64,000 nucleotides of DNA from CAWANP01 sp963783445. GTDB lineage: Bacteria; Chloroflexota; Anaerolineae; JAAYZQ01. A model generated the notes under the pieces. That model was not told the DNA's origin. It ran no database searches and saw only the letters and a program-made list of their open reading frames with translations. The position numbers and the translations under genes are program-made. The stretch spans positions 310,001 through 374,000 of the forward strand of contig CAWANP010000012.1 of NCBI GenBank assembly GCA_963783445.1, written 5' to 3'. Shown here one piece after another: positions 43,789-52,420 of this stretch (within the stretch, counting starts at the first letter, position 1; every line of letters begins with the position of its first letter).

Positions 43789-44931
43789 GTGCAGATAATG
43801 GACACTGAATCCACGATTCGCAGGGCTGTTAGACGCGCGCGCGCCGAAACCTACTTGCTGATCTCGCTCGTGGCTTTGGCCGGTTCGGTGATTGCCACCC
43901 GCCTGTTTTTGGAAATCACTGGGTACCCGCAGCTTGGCAATAGCGAACTGCACATCGCCCACGCCCTGTGGGGTGGGCTGCTGTTGCTGGCGGCGGCGCT
44001 CCTGCCACTCATCTTGGCCAACAGATGGGCCTTCACCGCGAGTGCTGTCTGCAGTGGAATAGGTGTCGGCCTATTCATCGACGAGATTGGCAAGTTCATC
44101 ACCCAGAAGAACGACTACTTTTTCCCCGCGGCCGCTCCCGTGGTCTATGCCTTTTTCCTGCTCATGGTTCTGCTGTTCCTGCTTGTACGGCGACGGAGCG
44201 CCCCCAGCCCCCGGGCAGAGATGTACCGGGCACTGGCTGAACTGCGCGAGTTGCTGGACAACAACCTCGACACTCGTGAACTGGAGATGTTGCTGGCACG
44301 GCTGGAGACTGCGAAGCAAGCAGACCAGCCCCACGTAACTGGGCTGGCATCAACGGTATCCACCTACCTGCAGGAAACGGATATCCCGCTCCTGCCAGCT
44401 AGACCCAGTCTCTGGAAGCGAATCCATGCCGTGCTTAAGCGCTGGGGACATCGCATCGGACGCCGTCCGCACCGCATCCTGATCCTGTTGTCTATGGCCG
44501 TACTAAGTGTGGGGATGATCCTAGCTGTCGTACTGCCGATTTTTGTGGCGGCGGCGCCAGAGACTGCGGGCCAGAGGCTGCTGACCTGGCTGGTCACGCA
44601 GGATGACATACAGACAACAGGCAGCCGGGTGTGGTTTTATGCGCGCATCCTTCTACAAGGGATCGTCGGGTTCTTTGCCCTGATCACCATCTACTACTTT
44701 GCCAGGGGCCGCGAGCTTCGGGGGATCCACGCGGCGCTTCTCGCGCTCCTGCTATCGTTGACCGGCGTCCTTTTGCTGTCCTTTTACCTGGATCAGTTCA
44801 GTGCCACGACCACGGCATTGCTTCAGTTCGGCGTTTTGCTCCTGGTCATAGCCTACCGGCGCTGGTATCTGGAAACGGGACCAGCCCTCGGCCAAGGGGC
44901 CGAGCGCAACGGGGACGCAGAGACGTCGTAA
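43789..44931 (+). CDS. Multi-pass membrane protein of unknown function
   Basis: 380 aa, about seven membrane segments: four in residues 20-135, a soluble helical loop of about 75 residues with LDTRELEMLLARLE, then three more between 230 and 365. No family recognised. Start is GTG 43789 (GAGAGGG 6 nt upstream) or ATG 43798. The HIAHALWGGLLLLAAALLPL stretch in the first half has a conserved look. It sits in a run of membrane and envelope genes. Confidence 0.7.
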   Translation: MQIMDTESTIRRAVRRARAETYLLISLVALAGSVIATRLFLEITGYPQLGNSELHIAHALWGGLLLLAAALLPLILANRWAFTASAVCSGIGVGLFIDEIGKFITQKNDYFFPAAAPVVYAFFLLMVLLFLLVRRRSAPSPRAEMYRALAELRELLDNNLDTRELEMLLARLETAKQADQPHVTGLASTVSTYLQETDIPLLPARPSLWKRIHAVLKRWGHRIGRRPHRILILLSMAVLSVGMILAVVLPIFVAAAPETAGQRLLTWLVTQDDIQTTGSRVWFYARILLQGIVGFFALITIYYFARGRELRGIHAALLALLLSLTGVLLLSFYLDQFSATTTALLQFGVLLLVIAYRRWYLETGPALGQGAERNGDAETS

Positions 44932-45072
44932 AGATTGTACAGCATCGCCTGCGGAGTTCATGCGGCTCAACCTGGAAAGGAGGCGCCTCCAATAACCAAG
45001 GCATTGTTTCTGCAAAGGCAGTTCTCTCATCGGTACTAGTCTGCAATTCCTACTTGGAGCAAGGAGGACAAA

Positions 45073-45348
45073 ATGTGTGACCTTTTGGGCTGGATCATTG
45101 TTGGCGGTCTCATCGGTTGGCTGGCGAGCATCATCACCGGTCGCAACCAGCGACAAGGCTGCATCATGAACGTCATCGTCGGCGTAATTGGCGCCGCCCT
45201 TGGGGGGTTGGTCTACAACCTGATCGCTGGCCGCGGCTTCACCTTTAACTTTGGCAGCTTTGACATCACCAGCATTGGCGGCATTGTGGTGGCTCTGATC
45301 GGCGCTGTGGCTCTGCTTGCCATCCTCAACTTCATCCAAAGACGGTAG
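45073..45348 (+). CDS. GlsB/YeaQ/YmgE-family membrane protein
   Basis: 91 aa, three membrane segments. WIIVGGLIGWLASIITG, a loop with Gln-Gly-Cys, then NVIVGVIGAALGG and a C-terminal GGIVVALIGAVALLAILNF are the transglycosylase-associated family pattern. Small stress-related membrane proteins; biochemical role unknown. AAGGAGG precedes the ATG. Confidence 0.9.
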   Translation: MCDLLGWIIVGGLIGWLASIITGRNQRQGCIMNVIVGVIGAALGGLVYNLIAGRGFTFNFGSFDITSIGGIVVALIGAVALLAILNFIQRR

Positions 45349-45455
45349 ACGGGCCTGGAGGCAGCCAGCGCTTGGCCACCTCCCTTTGTCAAGGCAATAG
45401 CCCCCAATAGGACCTGCCAGGTATCCAAGCGGTGTGGAACCTGGCGGATTGTCGA

Positions 45456-45484
45456 ATGACAGAACCCGCAAAGTGTGGTACACT
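45456..45484 (+). promoter_or_regulatory. Promoter of the repeat protein/DUF1269 genes
   Basis: ATGACA (45456-45461), 17-bp spacer, TACACT (45479-45484), in the otherwise featureless 300-bp gap 45349-45648. Leader to the next start would be about 158 nt. Confidence 0.5.
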
Positions 45485-45648
45485 ATCACCTCGAGTTCCC
45501 TGGAGGCTGTATGTGTCTTTCACAACGTCTTTTCCACGGGCTCGATAAAACAACCAGCAATGACAGTTGCTTGTGTATGGGTGGCTCATACTTACTATGG
45601 TCGTCTGTTGAACGAAGAAACAGGCGGAGGTTGGAGGGAGGTTGAATC

Positions 45649-46035
45649 ATGAGCAAGGTCTATCTGCACAGAGCTAGCGCGCCAGACAGGCTGCTGGGGC
45701 GTGTCAGATCGGATGGTCGTGTCTATAGAAGCTACCCCGGTCCCGACGACTATATTGGGCGCGTGGATCTGGAAACCGGCAGGGTACATGCCCAGCGATT
45801 AGGACCCGACGAGTACATCGGCCGGATCGATTTGGACAGTGGCAAGGTCTGGCGAGACGTGGAAGCTGGTCTCGACGAACACCTGGGCTGGGTGGACGAG
45901 AAGGGTGAAATGCGCTACGATGTTGCCGGCTGGACGGACGAGTATATCGGCCGGATTGAACGCGAGGCATCTCTGGCTCAGGCTGGCGCCGCCTTCTTGC
46001 TGCTGGTCTGGCCTGCCTTTGCGGCACATCAATAA
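45649..46035 (+). CDS. Small beta-repeat protein (5-fold beta-flower-like)
   Basis: 128 aa with four imperfect repeats of about 22-26 residues, each with D-x-Y-I-G-R-(V/I)-(D/E) and an intervening G-x-V (DDYIGRVD, DEYIGRID, DEHLGWVD, DEYIGRIE). The pattern suggests a closed set of short beta hairpins. The last 20 residues are hydrophobic and could anchor it in the membrane. GGAGGGAGG precedes the ATG. Function unknown. Confidence 0.72.
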   Translation: MSKVYLHRASAPDRLLGRVRSDGRVYRSYPGPDDYIGRVDLETGRVHAQRLGPDEYIGRIDLDSGKVWRDVEAGLDEHLGWVDEKGEMRYDVAGWTDEYIGRIEREASLAQAGAAFLLLVWPAFAAHQ

Positions 46036-46134
46036 CTTGGCATTCGTACAGAGGTGTGGTACCCATCGCTCAATCCGACCCACAGCGTACACCACACTAC
46101 AACGACATTGAGTTTTGATACAAGGAGGGTTCAT

Positions 46135-46620
46135 ATGTCATACTTGGTTGTAATCACATTTCAAGACCCTGACGAAGCTGAAGAGGCCCGAGATGCTCTG
46201 GAGCAGGCGCAACACGAACACGCGGTACGCCTCGACGATTCGGCCGTAGTGGTCAAAGATTCGGATGGCACAGTCCATGTCCAAAACGAGGTATCCCGTG
46301 GCGTAAAGGTGGGGGCGCTCGGTGGCGGTGCCCTGGGTCTTTTGGCTGGCTTTCTGTTCGGTGGCCCCGTCGGTGGTCTGGTTATAGGAGCGCTTGGCGG
46401 TGCGCTGGGAGGAGATCTGGCTGGTTTGGGTATTGACGGGAGATTCATCCACGACGTGGGCGAAGCCATACAACCAGGCACATCGGCTCTGTTTCTCATG
46501 ATCAAAGAGCAAGATCCCGGAGCCGTCATCTCTGCCCTGGATCCCTACGAGGGACAAGTGTACCACACGTCATTGCCGCCGGATGTCGAGGACAAGCTCC
46601 GCCAGGTGCTGAGCGACTAG
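46135..46620 (+). CDS. DUF1269-family membrane protein
   Basis: 161 aa. The N-terminus (LVVITFQDPDEAEEARDALE) and DDSAVVVKDSDGTVHVQNE form a ferredoxin-like domain; residues 70-110 are a Gly-rich glycine-zipper membrane hairpin; the C-terminus SALFLMIKEQDP is typical of DUF1269. Start at 46135 fixed by AAGGAGG. Usually stress-induced in actinobacteria and Chloroflexota. Last small gene before the fusion protein, 12 bp apart. Confidence 0.85.
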   Translation: MSYLVVITFQDPDEAEEARDALEQAQHEHAVRLDDSAVVVKDSDGTVHVQNEVSRGVKVGALGGGALGLLAGFLFGGPVGGLVIGALGGALGGDLAGLGIDGRFIHDVGEAIQPGTSALFLMIKEQDPGAVISALDPYEGQVYHTSLPPDVEDKLRQVLSD

Positions 46621-46632
46621 GTTCAGAGTCCG

Positions 46633-49317
46633 ATGAACACACTCAAAGATGCGGTACGATTCCTCTACCGCTTGGCCGTACTCTGGGTTGTTGACACCGC
46701 ATCTTTGCTGTTGACAGCAGCCATCCTGCCTGGCTTTGCGCTGCAGGCGACAGAGGGCGAGTCCATATGGGTCGTGGCAGCAGCCGCAGCCTTTTTGCTG
46801 GGCATCGTCAACCTGCTGATCCGGCCCGTAGTCTTGCTGCTGGCCCTGCCCTTAGGGCTAATTGCCGTCACCCTGGTCGGCTTATTCGTCAATGCCATCG
46901 CACTGCGCATTACCTCGGCCCTTCTTCCAGGCTTCTACATCAACAGTTGGCTTACGGCCTTTGCTGCCGGTCTCATCCTGGCCGTGATCAACACCATCAT
47001 CACCAGCCTACTGACCATCGACGACGAGGGCTCTTTCTACGACGCTCTCATCGAGAGGCTGGCCCGGCGGAACCCCTTTCCCGTTGAGGACAATGCGGGG
47101 CGTGGCCTGGTCATGGTAGAGATCGACGGTTTGAGCTACTGGCACTTGCAGAAAGCGCTCGATGATGGGGTGCTGCCCACTTGTAGTCAGATGATTCGTG
47201 AGGAGGGCTATGTGCTCTCTCGCGTCGATTGTGGCCTGCCGTCCCAGACATCCTCCTGCCAGGCGGGTATCATGTTTGGCGACAACTATGATATCCCAGC
47301 TTTTCGCTGGTACGACAAGGACCAGGGCAAGCTAATGGTCTCCAGTACGGACGCACCGCTCATCAACGCTCGGTACACCAAGGGGCAGGGCCTCATGCGC
47401 CGGGGCTCGAGCATCAACAATATGATGAACGGCGACGCCGAGAAATCACTGCTAACTCTGGCTGACCTGCGCGAAGGCAGTGACGAGGAGAGGAAACAGC
47501 GGGCTCGGGACATCTACCTCGTAATGCTCAACCCATACTTTTTCCTGCGCACCATTGTGTTGTTCTTTGGCGATGTGCTTCTGGAGCTGTGGCAGGCCTT
47601 CAAACAACGGGTCCAGAATGTGCAGCCAAGGCTCAACCGGCTGCACCATGGCTACCCTTTCATGCGCGCCGCGACGACAGTCTTTATGCGTGATCTCGCG
47701 GCCTATCTCACCGGCCTGGACATCATCCGGGGCACGCCAGCCCTCTACGTTACCTGGCCAGGATACGACGAAGTTGCCCATCACTCAGGGACCTGGTCCA
47801 GCGACGCTTTTGGCGTACTTGGGCGCTACGACCGCGTCATCGCGCACATCCGGGACATCATCCAGCGCAAAGCGCCCCGTCCCTACGAGTTGCTTATCCT
47901 ATCCGATCATGGCCAATCCTTTGGAGCCACCTTCAAACAACGCTATGGCTACGATCTCAAGGGTTTCATCCAGCAACACCTACCCAGTGGAACCGGCATC
48001 ATGCACACATCTGGCGGCGATGATGGGTCCATCTCGGTCGTGGCCATGGCTGCCGAGCTGGAGAACGTACAGGAGCACGGGCCAGGAAGCAGAACCGGCC
48101 GAGCAGTTGTGGGACGGGCGCAGAGGCTCCTGGAGCAGGGCGCTGCGCAAAGCGTAGCTGATGCTGGCCAACCTGCGGAGGTAACCGTCTGCGGCAGTGG
48201 GAATCTGGCCCAAATCTATTTTGATCTCTTCCCGCGCAAGATCACGCTGAGCGAGCTGAACGCAGCCTATCCCGGCCTGGTTGACGCATTGGTGCAGCAT
48301 GAAGGAGTTGGCTTTGTGGTTGCCTACGGTGAGGATGGCGTACCCGACGTCTTTGGCAAGGATGGTGCGCGAAACCTGCATAGCGGTATCGTGACCGGTG
48401 ACGACCCCCTGGCGCCCTACGGTGATGTAGAACTGCGCGCCAAGCAAGTACGCCGGATTGCCGATTTTCCCCATGCCGGCGATCTCATTGTCAACAGTAC
48501 CCTCTACCCCGACGGCACCGTCGCCGCCATGGAGGAGCTGATCGGCAACCACGGCGGCTTGGGTGGCGAACAGACCGATGCCTTTCTCTTTCACCCGGCA
48601 GAGATGGAGGTACCAGAGACAGCGAATTCCGTCGACCTCTTTGCTATCCTTGATGCCCGTCGAGGCTTGCCCGTAAATGAGCCCGCGGAGAAAGTCCAGC
48701 CAGCCGAGCCAGAAGGTGTTCCTGCCTGGGCGCCAGCGACCTTGGGCAAAGGCCTGCTGGATGTAAGAACGTGGGGTGCCCTTGCCATTCGCGCTCTGCT
48801 ATTCCAGCGATCTACCTACAAGGAGGTTGTCCGCAATCCTTATATGACCGGCCCGGCACTCATCATCACCCTGCTGGCCTCACTGATCGCCGGTGCGGCT
48901 GCCGGCGAGAGCCTTGGCGAGGCTGCAATTGTCGCGCTCTTGCACTTTCTGGGCTGGTTCGTCGGCATACTGGCTATGTTTGCCGCGGGACGGCTGCTGG
49001 GCGGCACCGGCAGCTACACGGCGACGCTGCGCGGCGCTGGCTTTGCCCAGGTCGTGTATTTGCTCGAACTGTTGGCCTTTTTCCCAGCGATCTCACCTCT
49101 GGTCAGAACGATCACGACCATCCTCTCCTTTGTGGCGACGTGGCTCGCAAGCGTCGAAGCACAGGAACTGCGGGGGTGGCGCGGCATCTTCCTGCCGTTG
49201 GCCTACACCCTGGTTTTGGCCACCAGCCTCATCATCGTGGCCAATCTGCTAGCCGGTGCTGGATTCACCCTAGAGACCCTGTTACAGGAACTCGGTCTGC
49301 TGGCTCCCAGCCAATAG
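46633..49317 (+). CDS. Fusion: phage-holin-like (DUF360) domain, alkaline-phosphatase-type domain and Yip1 domain
   Basis: 894 aa. Residues 1-125 have four membrane segments matching the Phage_holin_4_2/YvlD family. Residues 155-650 are an alkaline phosphatase-superfamily domain: VMVEIDG (metal Asp), PSQTSSCQAGIMFG (candidate Ser/Thr nucleophile), WPGYDEVAHHSG and LSDHGQSFG (metal Asp and His), NHGGLGG near the end. Residues 735-890 hold five to six membrane segments of Yip1 type. The phosphatase part should cleave a phospho- or sulfo-ester; its side of the membrane depends on topology, probably outside if four segments precede it in an odd arrangement, else inside. Downstream of DUF1269 in the same transcript. 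Confidence 0.82.
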   Translation: MNTLKDAVRFLYRLAVLWVVDTASLLLTAAILPGFALQATEGESIWVVAAAAAFLLGIVNLLIRPVVLLLALPLGLIAVTLVGLFVNAIALRITSALLPGFYINSWLTAFAAGLILAVINTIITSLLTIDDEGSFYDALIERLARRNPFPVEDNAGRGLVMVEIDGLSYWHLQKALDDGVLPTCSQMIREEGYVLSRVDCGLPSQTSSCQAGIMFGDNYDIPAFRWYDKDQGKLMVSSTDAPLINARYTKGQGLMRRGSSINNMMNGDAEKSLLTLADLREGSDEERKQRARDIYLVMLNPYFFLRTIVLFFGDVLLELWQAFKQRVQNVQPRLNRLHHGYPFMRAATTVFMRDLAAYLTGLDIIRGTPALYVTWPGYDEVAHHSGTWSSDAFGVLGRYDRVIAHIRDIIQRKAPRPYELLILSDHGQSFGATFKQRYGYDLKGFIQQHLPSGTGIMHTSGGDDGSISVVAMAAELENVQEHGPGSRTGRAVVGRAQRLLEQGAAQSVADAGQPAEVTVCGSGNLAQIYFDLFPRKITLSELNAAYPGLVDALVQHEGVGFVVAYGEDGVPDVFGKDGARNLHSGIVTGDDPLAPYGDVELRAKQVRRIADFPHAGDLIVNSTLYPDGTVAAMEELIGNHGGLGGEQTDAFLFHPAEMEVPETANSVDLFAILDARRGLPVNEPAEKVQPAEPEGVPAWAPATLGKGLLDVRTWGALAIRALLFQRSTYKEVVRNPYMTGPALIITLLASLIAGAAAGESLGEAAIVALLHFLGWFVGILAMFAAGRLLGGTGSYTATLRGAGFAQVVYLLELLAFFPAISPLVRTITTILSFVATWLASVEAQELRGWRGIFLPLAYTLVLATSLIIVANLLAGAGFTLETLLQELGLLAPSQ

Positions 49318-49340
49318 CCCGGCGCGAACCGGGCGCTTTT
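49317..49340 (+). terminator. Terminator after the fusion gene
   Basis: GCCCGG (49317-49322) pairs with CCGGGC (49329-49334) across a 6-nt loop, followed by GCTTTT. It begins at the last base of the stop codon. Confidence 0.6.
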
Positions 49341-49471
49341 CGCAGCACATTCGCCAGGACCAAGCACCCGCACGGCCTGGAGCAATTCTACTGGCTTCCT
49401 GCCGGGTTTCCCTGCTCCGTCCGGCTCGGTGACCGGGCACGTTGAGGCATGCCGTTCGAAAGAACAATCCC

Positions 49472-49500
49472 TTGACACATACTTGCGAATCGACTATAAT
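49472..49500 (+). promoter_or_regulatory. Consensus sigma-70 promoter of the hybrid kinase operon
   Basis: TTGACA (49472-49477), 17-bp spacer, TATAAT (49495-49500): a perfect match. Leader of about 90 nt to the start at 49597. Confidence 0.85.
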
Positions 49501-49596
49501 GCCAGGCGACTCTAATAGTAACGACATGGCGTCCGGGAGCCGGGGCTCTATCACCTTGTTCTTCCCGGTACGACCCATCTGCGGTAGATCCCTACT

Positions 49597-51927
49597 ATGA
49601 CGCCAGTCCTGGTCAAATCATTGGATGAATTTGGTTCTATGTGGCAAAAAAGTGGCAACAACCCATCTGCCAAGCTGCCAGCTTACGTCTTGGCTGCAGC
49701 GCTGAGTATCCTTGCCCTCATCGGGGCCTGGCTTACCTATCCCCTCTTTGGCAACGCCGTCTTTTCGGTATTTTATATCGTTGTCGTTGTCATTGCCTGG
49801 CGAGGCGGTCTGGGGCCAGCGGTTCTCTCCATGTTCATCAGCATTGTGGCCATCATCCCCCTGCTCGTGGCGCCCCTGGGCACGCCGGGTCTCGCTGGGG
49901 AAGATTTGCTGCCTGCCCTGGCCTTTCTTGCCGTATCGGTGGTCATCGCCCTGATAACGGCTTCGCGCGAAAGTGTAAACGAGTCGCTTCGCGAGTCCCT
50001 GGCTGCAGAGCGCCGGCACGAGGCGCGCATCCTCGCCATGATGGACAGTACCGCTGAGGCTCTGGTGCTCATATCCCCGGGGCGCGAGGTACTGGATGTC
50101 AATGAGCAGTTCGAGGAGATGTTCGGACTTTCAGCAGAGCAGGCCGTAGGACAGCCAGCCAGCGAGCTTCGCCCGTTCTTTGAGCAGGTATTTGCAGATC
50201 CCGCGCCACTTTTCGACCTGGTAGCCCAAACCGCCGCGGATGCCGAAGGTTACCATACTGAGAGCCTGGTTCAGAACTGGCCCAAGCCTCGCGAATTGGA
50301 GATTTTTTCCGCACCAGTGTGCGAGGGGGAATGTGAGACAGGGGCTCACTATGGCCGGCTCTATGTGTTCCGTGATGTCACACACGAACGAGAAGTGGAC
50401 CGCATGAAAACCGAATTCGTATCACTCGTTTCACATGAGTTGCGGACACCACTGACATCCATCAAGGGCTTCACGGACATGATCCTGGAAGGCGATGCGG
50501 GCGAGATTAATGACGAAGTGCAGGAATTCCTGGAGATTGTCCAATCCAATGCCAACCACCTGGTAGCGCTCATCAACGATCTCCTGGACATCTCCCGCAT
50601 CGAGTCGGGCCGCATCCAGCTCAAGCTTGAGACTGTCGACCTGACCGAGATCGTGGCGCAAGTAGTGGCTGTCATGCAACCCAAGTTGGATGAGAAGGCG
50701 CAATCACTGACCGTCGAACTGGACCCGGCCTCATCACTCGTCCGCGGTGACCGCGACAAGCTGGTACAAGTGGTGACCAATTACGTGAGCAATGCACACA
50801 AATACACACCGGATGGGGGTGAGATACGGATCGAGACTGCGCGCAAAGGAGACCTGTGCCGGTTGGCAGTCTCTGACAACGGGTTCGGGATTGCGCCTGA
50901 AGATCAGGAACAGCTTTTCGCTCGCTTCTATCGCGTCGACAGTTCGCTGACGGCGGAGATTGGCGGGACAGGTCTAGGATTGTCCATCGTCAAGTCGGTC
51001 ATCGAAATGCACGGCGGTTGGGTTGGTGTGGAGAGTGAGCCGGGCAAGGGTTCAACGTTCTTCTTCACCATCCCCCTGGTCACAGATACACCCCATAGTA
51101 CAGTGAACGCGGGATCAACGGAAGAGACGCCTGCTGTGACGACGCCTTCCGAGCCCACACCAGTCGCGCCCACTCTACCCATACCTGTAGGACGCAGGAT
51201 TCTTGTTGTCGAGGACGATCCAGATATCTCCCATCTCATCTGCGCCCAACTGGAAGGAGCGGGCTACAAGGTGACAGCGGTTGCCAGTGCCGAGACGGCC
51301 CTGGAAGCCATAGCCCAAGAGATTCCGGATCTAGTCACGGTGGACATCGATCTGCCAGGCATGGACGGTCTTGAGCTAGCCAGCCGCCTGGCCGCGTCAC
51401 CCGACACGCAGGGCATCCCCATCGTAGTCCTCTCTGTCCTTAACGACGATCCCCGCAGTCCGCAGTTCGGACTCAGCTCCCTACCCAAACCCATAGACCA
51501 GGAGCAGTTGCTCCAAACGATGGCTCGGGAACTAGAAGGGGCTACCAAGCGACAGATTCTTGTGATCGAAGATGATTCAGACACCCGCCAGCTCCTTAGC
51601 GTGGCCCTGGGAAAGAGTGGTTTTGAGGTTGTAGCAGCAGCCGATGGAGAAACCGGCCTCCTCAGAGCGAGCAGGGACATGCCCGGTCTCATCCTGCTCG
51701 ACCTGCGCTTGCCCGGAATGGATGGTTTTAGCGTGTTGCAGGCCCTCAAGCAGGATCCGTCCACGTCAGCGATCCCCGTCATCGTCATGACTGGAAGTGA
51801 AAGAGTCAAGGTCGGGGCAAGGGCCCGTGTGTTGTCGCTGGGTGCCGCCGATTTCGTATCCAAGCCATTTGATATCAATATGCTGATCGAAGAGATTCGC
51901 GTTTTCATACAGCAGGAGGAGGCATAG
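49597..51927 (+). CDS. Membrane hybrid histidine kinase with two C-terminal receiver domains
   Basis: 776 aa. Three to four membrane segments at about 28-130 (KdpD-like DUF4118 region), PAS (about 145-260), HisKA with His280 in SLVSHELRTPLTS, HATPase (N box near 395, GTGLGLSIVKS), a Pro/Thr linker, then two receiver domains: one with VEDDPDIS and VTVDIDLPG, one with IEDDSDTR and LLDLRLPG. Both keep a Lys near the end (LPKP, VSKP). No His phosphotransfer domain is in the protein, so the last receiver may be a sink or pass signals to the single-domain regulator encoded 1 bp downstream. Signal unknown. Confidence 0.93.
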   Translation: MTPVLVKSLDEFGSMWQKSGNNPSAKLPAYVLAAALSILALIGAWLTYPLFGNAVFSVFYIVVVVIAWRGGLGPAVLSMFISIVAIIPLLVAPLGTPGLAGEDLLPALAFLAVSVVIALITASRESVNESLRESLAAERRHEARILAMMDSTAEALVLISPGREVLDVNEQFEEMFGLSAEQAVGQPASELRPFFEQVFADPAPLFDLVAQTAADAEGYHTESLVQNWPKPRELEIFSAPVCEGECETGAHYGRLYVFRDVTHEREVDRMKTEFVSLVSHELRTPLTSIKGFTDMILEGDAGEINDEVQEFLEIVQSNANHLVALINDLLDISRIESGRIQLKLETVDLTEIVAQVVAVMQPKLDEKAQSLTVELDPASSLVRGDRDKLVQVVTNYVSNAHKYTPDGGEIRIETARKGDLCRLAVSDNGFGIAPEDQEQLFARFYRVDSSLTAEIGGTGLGLSIVKSVIEMHGGWVGVESEPGKGSTFFFTIPLVTDTPHSTVNAGSTEETPAVTTPSEPTPVAPTLPIPVGRRILVVEDDPDISHLICAQLEGAGYKVTAVASAETALEAIAQEIPDLVTVDIDLPGMDGLELASRLAASPDTQGIPIVVLSVLNDDPRSPQFGLSSLPKPIDQEQLLQTMARELEGATKRQILVIEDDSDTRQLLSVALGKSGFEVVAAADGETGLLRASRDMPGLILLDLRLPGMDGFSVLQALKQDPSTSAIPVIVMTGSERVKVGARARVLSLGAADFVSKPFDINMLIEEIRVFIQQEEA

Positions 51928-51928
51928 C

Positions 51929-52321
51929 ATGACTACCAAAGTTCTGGCAGTAGACGATGCTCCGGACGTGCGGCGTTTGATCCAGATCAAGCTCAAGAAG
52001 GCCGGATTTGAGGTTATCACGGCGGTCGATGGTCAGGATGGGGTAGAAAAGGCCCTGGCCGAAGAGCCCGATGTCATCCTCATGGACGTTATGATGCCTA
52101 GAATGGACGGCTACACGGCCGTAAAGACGATCAAGGCCGAGATGGACCCCGCGCCGATCATCCTCATGCTCACGGCCAAGGGCCAGGAAGAAGATGTGAT
52201 CGCAGGCCTTTCAGGCGGCGCCGACGATTATATCATCAAACCCTTCGCCCCTCGGGAATTGATCTCCCGCGTCAAGGTGGCGCTGATCAAGGCCGGCAAG
52301 CAGATCGATATTGAAGACTAG
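51929..52321 (+). CDS. Single-domain response regulator (REC only)
   Basis: 130 aa. DD at 9-10, phospho-acceptor Asp53 (VILMDVMMPRMDG), Thr in MLTAKG, Lys in IIKPF. No output domain, so it acts by protein contact. Follows the hybrid kinase by 1 bp with AGGAGGAGG before the ATG; a direct partner is expected. Confidence 0.93.
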   Translation: MTTKVLAVDDAPDVRRLIQIKLKKAGFEVITAVDGQDGVEKALAEEPDVILMDVMMPRMDGYTAVKTIKAEMDPAPIILMLTAKGQEEDVIAGLSGGADDYIIKPFAPRELISRVKVALIKAGKQIDIED

Positions 52322-52420
52322 GGATTGGGCATTGGATGCTGGGGATCAAACAGGGTTCGCCGCCTTGGATCAAGATTCCATGGTCAACTTTCCAGTAGCA
52401 TCCTCAAGGAGGGACTCCCC

